A DNA stretch of 64,000 bases from Prorocentrum cordatum (lineage: Eukaryota; Sar; Dinophyceae; Prorocentrales; Prorocentraceae): assembly GCA_963575745.1 (NCBI GenBank), contig CAUYUJ010001370.1, positions 224,501 to 288,500 on the forward strand, read 5' to 3'. Shown here piece after piece: positions 11,400 through 22,262 of the stretch; position 1 is the first letter of the stretch; each line of letters begins with the position of its first letter. The notes under the pieces were generated by a model that saw only the letters and a list, made by a program, of their open reading frames with translations, ran no database searches and was not told where the DNA came from. Position numbers and translations under genes: made by a program.

Positions 11400-11775
11400 T
11401 ATAGCGACTTTCGCATCGTTCTTCTCTGTCGCCACAGACGGGCTTCCCGATGGGCCGCTGCGATGAGATAGCGTACCAGCTCACGGGGCTCGTGAGGAAG
11501 CTCACGGGAGATAGAGGGTGGGGGGCGGTCGAGAACACCCATTATGCTGGACTAATCTCTCAGCGCCTTCGGCCCTTCACCCGCCGCATTTCGGTCGCGC
11601 GGCCTTGGGTTCCAATGGCGGCGGACTTCTGGGCGACGGGTTTGGTTTGTTTCTCGGGTGCCTCAGTTGGCTTCTCAGTAAAAAAACCTTCGCAGCCGAC
11701 GTCCAGCGGGCTTCCCAGCGAGAGCCCGAGGGAAACCATCAACTGCATATCGCTGAACATGTGTAGCGTTTCGTA

Positions 11776-13056
11776 GTGGGCTTCTCAGTTGGTCTCTCGA
11801 TGTGTATCTCAGTAGGCATCTCCAGTTGCGCCCCAATGCCCATCGCATTGGGCGGCGGCTATTATAGACATCCCGACGGAGCGGTTCGGTTCACCGTCCC
11901 TGGGCCAGAGACATCCACGCGGAACAGACAGGAGTTCCCGCGCGACGCGTACTTGGGCACCACGTCTATTCAAGGACTTGGCCTGCGCGCGACCTTGCCG
12001 CCGTCGCTGATGGCGAATGCTGGCGGCCAGGCCCTTGGCGGCGCTTCACCTGGAGGCATCCCGAAGGAGGGCGGCATCAGCGCTTCCCCTGAGGCCATCT
12101 CGAAGGAGGTCGGCAGCAGCGCTTCCCCTGAAGCCATATCGCAGGAGCAGGCGGCGACGGACCCGCTTCCGTGCGATGCTGACGTCGGTTGCACAGGCGG
12201 CACGGCAAGTGGTTCAGAATATGAGGAGGAGAAGTCCGACGGCGTCGAGGGGGAGCAGCAGCCAGTCGACGTTGGCGAGTCGGTCCAGCAGCCCGTCCAG
12301 ATCTTGGCGCCCGAACAGCTGAGCAATGCGATAAAGTCCGCCACCCTCGTCGTTCGCGCGTTGGCTGACATCAATGACTCCTTTCAGACACACCTGGACA
12401 TCGGAACGATAGCCTCGAACGCGATGCAAGCGACACAGAGAATCGTTGACGACGTTCGCATGGTTCCTACCGGCGTTCCTGCCGACGTTCCCGTGGTTCC
12501 TACCGACGTTCCTGCCGACGCTGAAGAGACTACCGAGTTTCCTACCGTGGTTCCTGCACAGGCTGATGTGCTCCGTGAAGATGCTTGCGTGGGCCCCGAT
12601 GCAGCAGAAGCGCCTGAGGCAGGTGGACCTGATTTGCAGGTTGATTGGCCAATGTTCTTCGTTGAGGGCTTGGCCCCCAAGGCACCTCCAGTGGCCGATA
12701 GGGCCCCAGATCCTGAAGCGGCTCTTGCAAGGGCTGCTGCATGCGAGCCTCCCGCTAAGATGGCGACGCGCGCACGTGCACCCAGGCCGCCGAGCGGACC
12801 TCCCCCGCTGTATATGCTTCTGCCTGCCCGCGCACAATTGGCGATCCGACCTTTGCCAAAGGCAACCTCCCTCGGTTTTCAGCAGGTGCCATGGCTGTCA
12901 AAGGCTTGCAACCCGCCGCGCAAGCGGAAACGTGTTGAGGCCATCCCGATTGGCCAGACGCCGAAGTGCAAGGCGTGCGGGCCCCTTGTCTTAGGTACTT
13001 TCACAGATGCTGGTGCTGCCTCTTCTTCTGTGGCCGACAACTTGGTGCACCCCTGA
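11776..13056 (+). CDS. Hypothetical 426-residue protein, Pro/Ala-rich
   Basis: A long open frame with natural, non-repetitive composition ends in TGA at 13054-13056. The first 20 codons come from a TCTCAGTNGG-type repeat, so the true start may be later, for example the ATG at 12010. Residues about 90-125 hold two near-repeats of EAISKEVGSSASP. Residues about 190-215 form a plausible helix. Residues about 235-265 hold a VPTDVPADV-type repeat. Near the C-terminus NPPRKRKRVE is a good nuclear localisation signal, followed by CKACG. There is no recognised domain. It could be an exon of a larger gene, since the sequence upstream back to the spliced-leader relic is partly open in other frames. Confidence 0.45.
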   Translation: MGFSVGLSMCISVGISSCAPMPIALGGGYYRHPDGAVRFTVPGPETSTRNRQEFPRDAYLGTTSIQGLGLRATLPPSLMANAGGQALGGASPGGIPKEGGISASPEAISKEVGSSASPEAISQEQAATDPLPCDADVGCTGGTASGSEYEEEKSDGVEGEQQPVDVGESVQQPVQILAPEQLSNAIKSATLVVRALADINDSFQTHLDIGTIASNAMQATQRIVDDVRMVPTGVPADVPVVPTDVPADAEETTEFPTVVPAQADVLREDACVGPDAAEAPEAGGPDLQVDWPMFFVEGLAPKAPPVADRAPDPEAALARAAACEPPAKMATRARAPRPPSGPPPLYMLLPARAQLAIRPLPKATSLGFQQVPWLSKACNPPRKRKRVEAIPIGQTPKCKACGPLVLGTFTDAGAASSSVADNLVHP

Positions 13057-13940
13057 TGAGGCTAGTGAAAGAATGGCGGGTGGCCCAACCGTATGCAGCT
13101 GTCAATGGAATCATGTGTGAGGGGTGCGTTGGATGGCGGTTGAAACGTGTGTGTGCGCGTGGCCCAGCGCGATGAAGTGCACCTTTGGCTCTGGGCTCCT
13201 ACGTGCGATCGCGTGGCCATCCGAGAGATTGCGAAGTCTTGGTGGCAATGATGTTCTCTCTGGAGGCGGCGACCCTCCCTTCTATTTCAAGGATGGTTGT
13301 GGCTGGACCCACCCTTTATTCATGACGGCGTCTGGGCCGTTGCCGTAGTTGTGCCTTTGCTTGGAGGCGCGCGTGCCCTCGTCGTCCGCCGTCGGACGCG
13401 TTCCTCTCCCTCCCTCCCTCCCTGCTTGCCTGCCCCCCTCCCGCCTCGCCTCCTCCCTCTCTCCATCGTTCCCTCCCTCCCTCCCTCTCTCCCTCCTTGC
13501 CTCTCTCTCACCCTCCTCCTCTCTTTCCGTCATCCTCCGTCTCCTCCTCCTCCTATCACTACACAAGCATGCAATATGAAAACTAATATCTTCTTTCATT
13601 TGAAAGCCACCGTGCCTTGGTGGAGGGCGACGAGGTCTTCTTCCCAGCGTCTTGAGCCATCTTGGGGCCGCCAGGCTCGACCACCGAGGGACACGTCGCC
13701 TCGAAATGGCCGCCTGCCTCGATTCGCGGCAGCAACCCCCCCACCACCAAAAAAAAACCTGGAGTGGCCGTCAACCCGCGACGCTCTCGCGCCCCTCCCC
13801 CAGCGCTCTGCAAGGGCTTGGATCATGAGAATACCTTTGGGTACCGAGAGGTGGTAGGGTCAGGCGGATCGGCAGACGATTCTGAGAATGAGAAGCCCTT
13901 GGGCCCTCGATACACCCGCGGTGGCCTGAGGATAAACTTC
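13057..13940. other. No gene; polypyrimidine block 13400-13560
   Basis: Mostly unique sequence with a CCCTCC/CTCC-rich block. A stretch near 13640-13700 carries the CCATCTTGGGG motif of repeat family A. I found no supported gene. Confidence 0.5.
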
Positions 13941-14008
13941 GCGGGGGGGGGGGGGGGGGGAGGGTGGGGTGGGGGGGGGGGGGGGGGGAGTGGGGAGGGA
14001 GGGGGGGC
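13941..14008 (+). repeat. G-tracts
   Basis: Runs of uninterrupted G separated by single A or T bases. Potential quadruplex, and likely hard to sequence, so exact lengths may be unreliable. Confidence 0.95.
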
Positions 14009-14014
14009 TCCCCC

Positions 14015-14281
14015 CTGGGCCTCATATAAAACCAGGGAGAGCCCGGGATAAATCCACGGCGGCTTAAGATAAACGCGCGGGGGGCCTCAGATAATCGCGC
14101 AGGCGCCCAACATAAACTCGCGGGGCCTAAGATAAACCAGAAAAGGGAGCCTCAGATAAACCGTCGGCGCGCGTGAGATAATCTCGCAGGGGCCGAAGAT
14201 AAACCCGCGGTGGCTCAATGTAAACTCACGGGGGTTTAAGCTTAAGATAGCCCGCGGGTGTCTTAGATCTTAGATAAACTC
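14015..14281 (-). repeat. GATAAAC minisatellite, short inverted array
   Basis: About ten degenerate copies of a 25-30 nt unit around AGATAAACCCGCGG. It is the reverse complement of the unit in the long array at 19305-20560, so the two arrays face each other across the HU-like gene. Confidence 0.85.
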
Positions 14282-14650
14282 TTGGCCAGGAGGAGGGAGA
14301 GGGGCGGCGGGGGGAGTGAGGGGGGGAGGAGGGAGGGGGGGGGGGGGGGGAGGAGGTGCAGCAGCAGGAGGGAGAGGGGGAAGAGGAAGGAGGTGGAGGA
14401 GGAGGAGGAGGAGGATGGGTGGAAGAGCGGGTTGAAGATTAGGAGGGGGAGGAGGAGGAGGAGGAGGAGGAGGAGGAGAGGAGGAGGAGGAGGAGGAGGA
14501 GGAGGAAGGGGGAGAAGGAGGAGGGAAGGCGCAGGATCGGGAGCAGGCGAGGCTAGAGGGAGGGAGAGAAGGAAAGGGAGGTGGGGGGAGGAGGAGGAGG
14601 AGGAGGAGGAGGAGGAGGGGAGGAGTGGGGAGGGGAGGAGAGATGATAGG
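14282..14650 (+). repeat. GGA/G-rich purine block
   Basis: Imperfect GGA and G-run array. The ORFs on both strands through it are low-complexity artefacts. Confidence 0.9.
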
Positions 14651-14814
14651 GGGACGATGAGTGAGAGATATTAGTAGGACACTGCCATCTCGGCCTGTGT
14701 GGCAGAGAGCGCTGGGCATCTATGTGTTCGCAGGCTATCGCCCAGCAGACAGCAAAGTTGTTTCCAGGGGGGGATTATGCGCGCCGCCCATCTCTCTCTC
14801 GCATCTCCACACGT

Positions 14815-15965
14815 CCCAGATATCAAAAAGTACTCGCGGGTGATGCGTCCGGGGCAGGAAGTTGCGATCGGTTGGCAGAAGGCACTGCCACCGGACATCT
14901 CCCTTGACAGCGGGTTGCGCCGCGCAGATCCCCCAAACATCTCCCAAAGTACTCCCGCGTGCGCAGGAAGCACGCCCAAAGATCTCCCAAAGATCTCCCA
15001 AAGATCTCCAAAAGATCTCCCAAATATATCAAAAAGTACTCCCGCGTGCGCAGGAAGCACCCCAAAATATCTCCGACTCCAAAAGATCTCCGATAGATCT
15101 CCCGAAGATATCACAAAGTACTCCCGCGTGCGCAGGAAGTACTCCAAAAGATCTCCCAAAGATCTCCAAAATATCTCCCAAATATATCAAAAAGTACTCC
15201 CGCGTGCGCAGGAAGTGCTCCAACTGATTCCCCAAAGATCTCCAAAAGATCTCCCAAAGATATCAAAAAGTACTCCCGCGTGCGCAGGAAGTACTCCAAA
15301 AGATCTCCAAACTATCTCCAACAGATCTCCCAAAGATATCAAAAAGCACCGCCGCGTGCGCAGGAAGTACTCCAAAAGATCTCCCAAAGATCTCCAAAAC
15401 ATCTCCCAAAGACATCAAAAAGTACTCCCGCGTGCGCAAGAAGTACTCCAAAAGATCTCCCAAAGATCTCCACAACATCTCCCAAAGATATCAAACAATA
15501 CTCCCGCGTGCGCAGGAAGTACTCCCAAAGATCTCCCAAAGATCTCCAAAAGATCTCCCAAAGATATCAAAAAGTACTCCCGCGTGCGCAGGAAGTACCC
15601 CAAAAGACCACCCAAAGATCCCCAAAACATGTCCCAAAGATATCAAAAAGTACTCCCGCGTGCGCAGGAAGTACTCCAAAAGATCTCCCAAAGACGCCCA
15701 ATAGATCTCCCAAATACATCAAAAAGTATTCCCGCGAGCGCAGGAAGTACTCCAAAAGATCTCCCACAGACCTCCCAAAGATCTCCAACATACCTCCCAA
15801 ATATATCAAAAAGTACTCCCGCGTGCTCAGGAAATACTCCCAAATACCCCCAGCGATCTCCAAAATATTACCCCAAGATATCAAAAATATACTCTTGCGC
15901 GCGCAGGAAGTATCCCCCCAATGACCTCCCAAAAATGTCCCAAAGATCTCCCAAAGATCTCCCAA
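14815..15965 (+). repeat. 76-bp satellite, about 14 units
   Basis: The tandem unit contains ACTCCCGCGTGCGCAGGAAG followed by AGATCTCCCAAAGATCTCC-type sequence. Unit starts near 15118, 15196, 15272, 15422, 15498, 15574 and 15650 show a 76-78 bp step; early units are longer and degenerate. Because 76 is not a multiple of three, the same peptide (KISQRYQKVLPRAQEVLQ) recurs in shifting frames, producing long ORFs on both strands. I regard these as a by-product of the repeat. AGATCT and GATATC steps make the unit rich in short palindromes. Confidence 0.95.
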
Positions 15966-15993
15966 AGATCCCCCCCGCCCCCCCCCCCCCCCC

Positions 15994-16048
<55 letters not shown>

Positions 16049-16063
16049 CCCCCCCCCCCCCCC

Positions 16064-16097
<34 letters not shown>

Positions 16098-16105
16098 CCC
16101 CACAA
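15966..16105 (+). repeat. Poly(C) tract
   Basis: About 135 nt, nearly all C, with a few A, T and G interruptions, immediately after the satellite. Possible i-motif/quadruplex DNA; its length may be an assembly estimate. Confidence 0.95.
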
Positions 16106-16912
16106 GGTTTCTAACGGTCTCCCAAGGCATTTCAAAAGGCATTTGTTTGTGCAGCCGAAAATGATTCCCAACGAATCCAATGGGTATTTCATCAGCATGC
16201 ATCGGTTTCCCAGTGCAATGTCTTCCCTAGGTGAGCCGAACAAATGCTTGAAATTTTGCAAAGTACCCCCCTACCTCCCCCCTGCCTCCGAAATGTTCCT
16301 TGCGCTCGCGGGCGCCCAACATAATTATTTTAAAAAGGGTTTGGATGGCGAAAGGGCCTGCATGGTTTAAGTGCGCGCCCGCGTCGTCACTGTTAAGGGG
16401 TGTTTACAATTGTTTTTCAATTTTAGTTTAGGGCAACTTCTCGCTTGAATTCCACGGTCGGTTCGCCTTGCGATCTGCCGCGGTCCGTATTCTGAGTCTT
16501 TCTGCGTTTTCCGAGACGAGGTATTTCTCCAGCCGTGGTTTGGCTCCTAAGTACAATTCCATCATTTGTTGCTTGCCGTGCGGCGGGTACGTATTTTGGT
16601 GGCAACCCACAACGCAGGATCACATCATGCGTGTATAGTGCAAGGTTGCGTTGCCTGCGTCGCATCTCCACGTTGCATCGTTGCATGTAGGCATGGCGTA
16701 GTGTACGTCACATGGCTCGGGGCCACGTAAGCTGCAATTCCGTGAGGATGTCTCGACAGAGCTGGGGCCTCATTCATGCACGTGGGAGCTCGAAAGAACT
16801 GGTGCTCCTCAGCCGACGCCGCGCGGCTCGAGTTTTCGATTTCAGCTTCTCTCCAGGGAGAGAACGCCAGAGAGGGTTGTTTTAAGAGATCGTTTTCGCT
16901 CTTGCCAGTTCC
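16106..16912. other. Upstream region of HU-like gene; no gene recognised
   Basis: Unique AT-richer sequence with no protein-like frame. The promoter and trans-splice acceptor of the HU-like gene should lie in its 3' end. TTTTCGCTCTTGCCAG just before the ATG at 16913 is a plausible trans-splice acceptor (pyrimidines then AG). Confidence 0.4.
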
Positions 16913-17860
16913 ATGGCGGAGGCGTCGTCTCCTGGCGAGGCTCGCGAGAGGCCCCTTCCCGTGAGCGACCGCGGCGCCGCTGCAGCCGCAGAGTCTGCAC
17001 AGGGCGTCGCCGACGGCGCCGATCGCGTTCGCCCGACCCCCATCAGCCGCTACGCCAAGGACGGCACCGCGTTCATCAACGATGTGTCGATGATGACGGC
17101 TCAGATTGCTCAGGTTTCCGATTACGGCCGCCAGGGGCCCGAGTCCGAGGTTCCAGGGGGGGGCAGCCTTATCTACCATGAGGGCGCCACGGCTGAGATG
17201 TTGAAAGGCTGGTCGCACCATCTTACGTGGAACGCGTTCGATGCGAGACGGTGCGACTGGCCCCTCAACATCTCAGCTGGCATCCTCTCAAAGGTGTCAG
17301 TGGCCGATGTCAATCGGGTGCTGATTGCCATGCAAGCTGTGATAACGCAGGAGTGTTGCGCTCGGGGCGGCGTGATCGCGCCTGGCATAGTCAAGATGGC
17401 GGCCAAGATTGCCCCCCCCCCCCCCACTCCAGAGAAGACCGTCAAGGAACCTCGATTTCATTATGTGGCTGTATGCTTGTGGAGAGGAGATGGAGGAGGA
17501 AGGGGGAGGAGGAGGAGGAGGATGTGCGAGGAGGAGGATGGGGAGGAGGAGGAGGAGGACAGGAGGGCGCGGCCTTGTGATATTTGACTCAAAGCGGCTC
17601 CACAGCTCAAGGGCCGCGAGATGACCGTGAGAGCGCAGCCGAGTCACATGGCAATCAAGAGCACGACGCACCAGGACATTCGCAAGATGATTGTCCAGAT
17701 GGATGATTCACCACCAGAGCTGCTCGGGGAGGGCGCGGCGGCCAGTGCGGCGGCCAGTTCGGCGGCGGGAGATCCAGCGGAGGGCGGTCGTCCTGTGCAG
17801 CGCGAGCGAAGCCGCAGCCGCGGCAGGGCCAGCGTGAGCGACTCATCCGCGTCTGATTGA
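16913..17860 (+). CDS. HU/IHF-like histone-like DNA-binding protein
   Basis: Predicted 250-residue protein from two exons (16913-17410 and 17606-17860). Residues about 122-151 (ILSKVSVADVNRVLIAMQAV...) match the two N-terminal helices of the bacterial HU fold. GGVIAPGIVKMAAKI (152-166) matches the strand with the family's PG-x-x-K signature. Exon 2 supplies GREMTVRAQPSHMAIK, matching the final strands (V-x-A-x-P), then the C-terminal helix HQDIRKMIVQ. The DNA-intercalating arm is much shorter than in bacterial HU. A long N-terminal extension precedes the domain. The tail is Ala-rich and ends in an RERSRSRGRASVSDSSAS run (RS-like, possibly phosphorylated). HU-like proteins are established chromatin components of dinoflagellates, so a nuclear DNA-packaging or regulatory role is inferred. 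Confidence 0.7.
17411..17605 (+). other. Phase-0 GC-AG intron in the HU-like gene, 195 nt
   Basis: The first exon frame becomes C-tract and GGA microsatellite after KMAAKI. A GC at 17411-17412 in phase 0 and CACAG ending at 17605 join the two halves of the HU fold without frame change. GC donors are common in dinoflagellates. Most of the intron is simple sequence. Confidence 0.6.
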
Positions 17861-19029
17861 GCCCTAGTCGAGCTCGCGAAGTCAGCTCGCGCGGGCGGAG
17901 CGGCACAATTTCCCGCTCCATCTTCGTCTGTGGACGTTCTCCTCATGAGTTTTTCCTCAGCTCAGCCTCAGAGCCCCCATCGACTCCTCTGCGGCGTTCC
18001 CTCGCCCCCCCTCCCACCAACCCTCAGCTCGTAAGCAGCGCTCTCGTCAGCAATTCCTCGGCCATGTTCATCGCAGCATGGCTTCAGTCAGCCCTCGTCG
18101 ACCAGCCGTCCTCCCTCTTCAGTCTTGCCGCGCTGGAGTTCGGTCGCCCGATGGCTTCACAAGAGGCGCTCGGCGCTGGCGCAGGTTTTTGGAATATCGG
18201 CGCGCACTGCGCTCTTCGCACATGTTTCCTGCATCGCGCGGCGTTCGCCCGTTTGACAGCCACTAATCAGCAAGTCCCCTCGCGCTGAGCCTGGCAGAAT
18301 CGAAGAGGGCAGAATTGAGGGAGGTGTCAGTTTTGGATGAGGCAGTCTTCAATCGATAGTTGTTTCGCTTTGTTTGATCTTATTTGAGGCGCACGGCCTG
18401 AGGCTCGCAATCTGTCTCGTTCTGAGGGTTGTTGTTCCAGAGCAACGTAGATCAAGGCAAGGAGGCCCGTCACAAACATCGGGCATTTGCATTTCTGCAC
18501 GCACGAACGCAAGCAGCCAGTTCGTCATGGTTTCTGGGGCGCATGAGGGCCGCAAATCGGTTTGTAATGGCGGGGGCGTCTATTACAAAATGGCAGCCCC
18601 CAACATTTCAATTTTGCAAAGGTTGCAGTCCTTCTCCAGGGCGTGGGAACATACCTTTGTCACTTCATTCAGTTCGGGACCTCCCGCCGACAGGATACTC
18701 ACCCGAGGAGGCTGCGCGCAAACTCAGTGCAACATACCTTATAGCATCACAAGCCCTGCCACCTTCGCTAATGCGGATCTTCAATCCTTCCTCCAGCACC
18801 AATATGCACCCACATCCCAGGGAATGGGCGCCTCAGTCTGAGGCAGGGGGTACCGATGACAAGTATCACGGGTCTCAGGAGGAGGAAGAGAGGCCTCAGG
18901 AGGAGGAGGGCGATGCCCGATAAAAAGCGCAAAAAAAGCCACGAGGAATGCCTTCCTCTCCAAGCCCTCTTGTGCCTTTGTTGTGCTTTTGCTGTTGTCG
19001 CCTTGGGTCCTTCTTGGGCGCCTCTGGTG
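17861..19029. other. 3' flank of HU-like gene; no further gene recognised
   Basis: An open frame at 17857-18288 has Ser/Pro-rich, UTR-like composition. Later short frames lack family features. I see no tRNA or repeat. Confidence 0.4.
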
Positions 19030-19300
19030 GGCCCAAGGGGCCCAAGGAGGCTCATGGGGCTCATGGGGCTCATAGAGCTCATAAGGCTCATAGGGCTCAT
19101 TGAGCCCATTGGGCTCATCGGGCCCATGGGCCTCATAGGGCTCATAGGGCTCATAGGGCTCATGGGGCTCCCTGGGCTCCTAGGGCTCATAGGGCTCATT
19201 TGGCTGGGCTCCTAGGGCTCCTAGGGCTCCTAGGGCCCCTCGGGCTCATTGGGCTCATTGGGCCAATTGGGCTCATAGGGCTCATAGGGCTCTGCGGATG
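19030..19300 (+). repeat. GGGCTCATA 9-bp tandem array
   Basis: About 25 imperfect copies of a 9-mer (GGGCTCATA/T). Being a multiple of three, it keeps an open frame encoding Gly-Leu-Ile repeats, which is not evidence of a gene. Confidence 0.92.
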
Positions 19301-19304
19301 GGAT

Positions 19305-20560
19305 TATCTTAGACCTCTGTGGGTTTGCCTCAAGCCCCTGCAGGTTTATCTTAGGCACCTTCCTCTCCCCGCGGGTTTATCTGAGGCACGCCGCGCGTTT
19401 ATCTTAGGCCGGCCGCGGGCTTATCTTAGGCCACCCGCTGGTTTATCTTAGCACGCCGCGGGTTTATCTTACCCCCCCCCCCGCCGCTGGTTAATCTTAG
19501 CCCAACTGCGGGTTCATCCTAGGCCCGCGTGGGTTTATCTTAGCCCGCCGCGAGTTTATCTTACACGCACCCCGCGGGTTTATCTTAGGCCCCCGTGGGT
19601 TTATCTTAGGCCCCTGCGGGTTTATCTTGCCCACCCACACCCCCCGCCCCCCCGCCCCCCCCCCGGGCGCGCCTCAGGCCCCCCGCGGGATTATCTTAGG
19701 CACCCCGCGGGTTTATCTTAGGCCACTCGCGGTTTTATCGTAGGCCCCTGCGGGTTTATCTGAACGCCCCTGCTGGTTTATATTCGGCCCTTCGCGGGCT
19801 CATCGTGGGGCCACCGCGGGTGCATCTTTGGCCACGCCGCGGGTTTGCCTTGGGTCATCGGATGGTTGGTCTTAGGCCCCTGTGGGTTTATCTTAGGCCA
19901 CAGCGGGTTTGTCTTAAGCCCTCTCGCGGGTTTATATGCCTCCCACCGCGGGTTTATCTTAGCCCCACCGCGGATTTATCTTAGGCCACCCGCGGGTTTA
20001 TCTGAGGACCATGTGGGTTTATCTCAGGCCCTGCAGGTTTCTCTCAAGCCCACCGCGGGCTGCCGCTTCACCTGGGCAACCCCGCCTTGGCCCCCCCCGC
20101 GGGTTTATCTTAGGCTCGCCGCGGGTTTATCTTAGGCTCGCTGCGGGTTTATCTCAGGCCCCTGTTGGTTTATCTTCGGCCCCTGCGGGTTTATCTTAGC
20201 CGTCCCGCGGGTTTATCTTAGGCGCCCCGCGGGTTTATCTTAGGCCACCGCAGATTTATCTTAGGCCCCTCGCGGGTTTATCTTAGGCCCCTGCGGGTTT
20301 ATCTTTGCCCCCTGCGGTTTTATCCTGGGCCACCGCGGGTTTCTCGTAGGCCACTCGCGGGTTTATATTAGGTACGCCGCGCGTTTATCTGAGGCCACCC
20401 GCGAGTTTATCTGAGGCACCCTGTGGGTTTATCTTAGGCCCCTGCTGGTTTATCTTAAGCACCCCGCGGGTTTATCTTAGGCCCCTGCGGGTTTATCTTA
20501 GACCCCCCCGCGGGTTTATCTCAGGTCACTGTGGGTTTACCTTAGGCTTATGCTCTGCGA
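19305..20560 (+). repeat. CGCGGGTTTATCTTAGGC minisatellite, about 45 units
   Basis: Degenerate 25-28 nt units with core CGCGGGTTTATCTTAGGCC; spacers vary in length and C content. Same unit, opposite orientation, at 14015-14281. Confidence 0.95.
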
Positions 20561-20574
20561 GCCGCGAATGGCCC

Positions 20575-20809
20575 CGACAGATTTTGCCGAGATGGAGGTC
20601 GCAGCGGATTTGTACCGACAGATTTTGTCAAACGCAAGGGGCCGCCGCGGATTTGCCCCGACAGGTTTTGCCAAGATAGGGAGCCGCCACGAATCCAACC
20701 CTACAGATGCTGCCAAGATAGGGGGCCGCCGCGGATTTGCCCCGGCTGACTTTGCCAAGATAGGGGGCCGCCGTGGATATACCCCGACAGATTTTGCCAA
20801 ACACAGGTA
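20575..20809 (+). repeat. About 42-nt tandem repeat (GACAGATTTTGCC unit)
   Basis: Five units with the core CCCCGACAGATTTTGCCAAGAT and CGCCGCGGATTTG occur at about 20576, 20618, 20670, 20745 and 20788. It directly abuts family A copy 3. Confidence 0.85.
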
Positions 20810-21172
20810 TCATCGAATGCCTTGGCGGGCTCTTGGGCCTTGCGAGCGGTCGGGCGGCGCTCCGTCCGCTCGCGCGCAGGGCCCAAGAGGGGGTCCAAGA
20901 CGTCTCTTGGAGCCATCTTGGAGGAGATCGGTCAACGAATGGGGGTCCCTCAATTAGCCCCCCCCCCCCCTCCATCAGGAGCCGCGATCCTCGTGAGAGG
21001 TGTTGAATTTGATCCTCCCAGGAGTCGATCTTGGACGCTCCGACACCTCGCGAACCCCCCTGTCCAGGTCAGTGGGGAGGGTGTAGGGGGAGGGGTAAAA
21101 CCCTCCCCGAAGGAGAAGAAGGAGGGGTGGAAGAGGGCGCGCTCTATCTAGACCACCGACGCCCAGAGGGCT
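20810..21172 (+). repeat. Dispersed repeat family A, copy 3 (5' truncated)
   Basis: Begins inside the family at GCCTTGGCGGGCTCTTGGGCC and lacks the left end and TCC array. It keeps the GC-rich hairpin region, CGTCTCTTGGAGCCATCTTG, and the right end GACCACCGACGCCCAGAGGG. Confidence 0.8.
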
Positions 21173-21175
21173 GGT

Positions 21176-22262
21176 GGGATTTCGTGACACACGCACGCGC
21201 CGTTACCTGTAACTCGCACGGCCATGGTCCCATAGATAGATGTACCTATATACACACACATACATGCGTGCGTGTGTTTATGTGCGTAGACACACGCGTG
21301 TATAGTATAGCACGTGCGCAAACCAGCGATAGTTGGACAATTTCGTGACACGCGCACGCGCCGTCACTGGTAACTCGTAAGGCCCTGGTCCCATAGACAG
21401 ATGTATGTATACATATACACATACATACGCGCGTGTGTTTAGGTATGTATACACACGCGTGTGTGGCGCATGCGCGAACCAGCGTAAGTTGGACAATTTC
21501 GTTACACACGCACGCGCCGTTACTGGTAACTCGTAAGGCCCTGGTCCGAAGAATTGATGTGTATATATACACATACATACGCGCGTGTTTCATACATGTA
21601 GACACACGCGTGTATAACGCATGCGCGAACCAACGTAAGTTGGACAATTTCGTGACACGCGCGCGCGTCATTTTTGGTAACTCGCAGGGCTCTGGTGTCA
21701 TATATAGGTGCATATATATATGCATACACATACATACGCGCGTGTGTTTGTGTATATATATACACGCGCGTGTATAGCGCGTGCGCAAGCCAGAGTAAAC
21801 ATTTGACAAGTTCGTGCCACACGAGCGCGCCATTACTGATAACTCGTAGGGCCCTGGTCCCACAGATAGATGTATACATGCACATACACATGCACACGCG
21901 CGTGTTTATACATGTGTGCGCACGCGTGTATAACGCTTACGCAAGCCACCGAAAGTTGTAGAATTTCGTGAGACACGCGCGCGCCGTTACTGATAACTCG
22001 TAAGGCCCTGGTGTCATATATAGATGTATATATTCATACACATACATACGCACGTGTGTTTATGTATATATATATACACACACGCGTGTGTGGCGCATGT
22101 GCGAACCAACGTAAGTTGGACAATTTCGTGACACGCGCAGGCGCCGTTACGGGTAACTCGTAGGGGTCCTGGTCCCATAGAGAGATGTATCTATACATAT
22201 TCACATACACGCGTGCGTGCGTTTGTGCATGTATACGCACGCATGTATAGCGCAGCCACGAA
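21176..22262 (+). repeat. About 157-bp satellite, seven units
   Basis: Units start at TTTCGTGACAC-like sequence (about 21180, 21340, 21498, 21649, 21808, 21964, 22123). Each contains a TAACTCGTAAGGCCCTGGTC segment and an alternating purine/pyrimidine stretch of TATACACATACATACGCGCGTG type, a strong Z-DNA candidate. Frames through it encode Tyr/Thr/His-rich repeats and are not genes. Confidence 0.95.

Noticed and set aside
14815-15965. CRISPR array
   Set aside because: Units are contiguous, with no unique spacers, and the genome is eukaryotic.
14699-16114. 471-codon ORF as a repetitive secreted or structural protein
   Set aside because: It consists of the 76-bp satellite and the poly(C) tract; equal-length ORFs occur on the other strand.
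19305-20560. CRISPR-like short repeats with spacers
   Set aside because: Units and the sequence between them are all degenerate copies of one motif; no cas-like gene.
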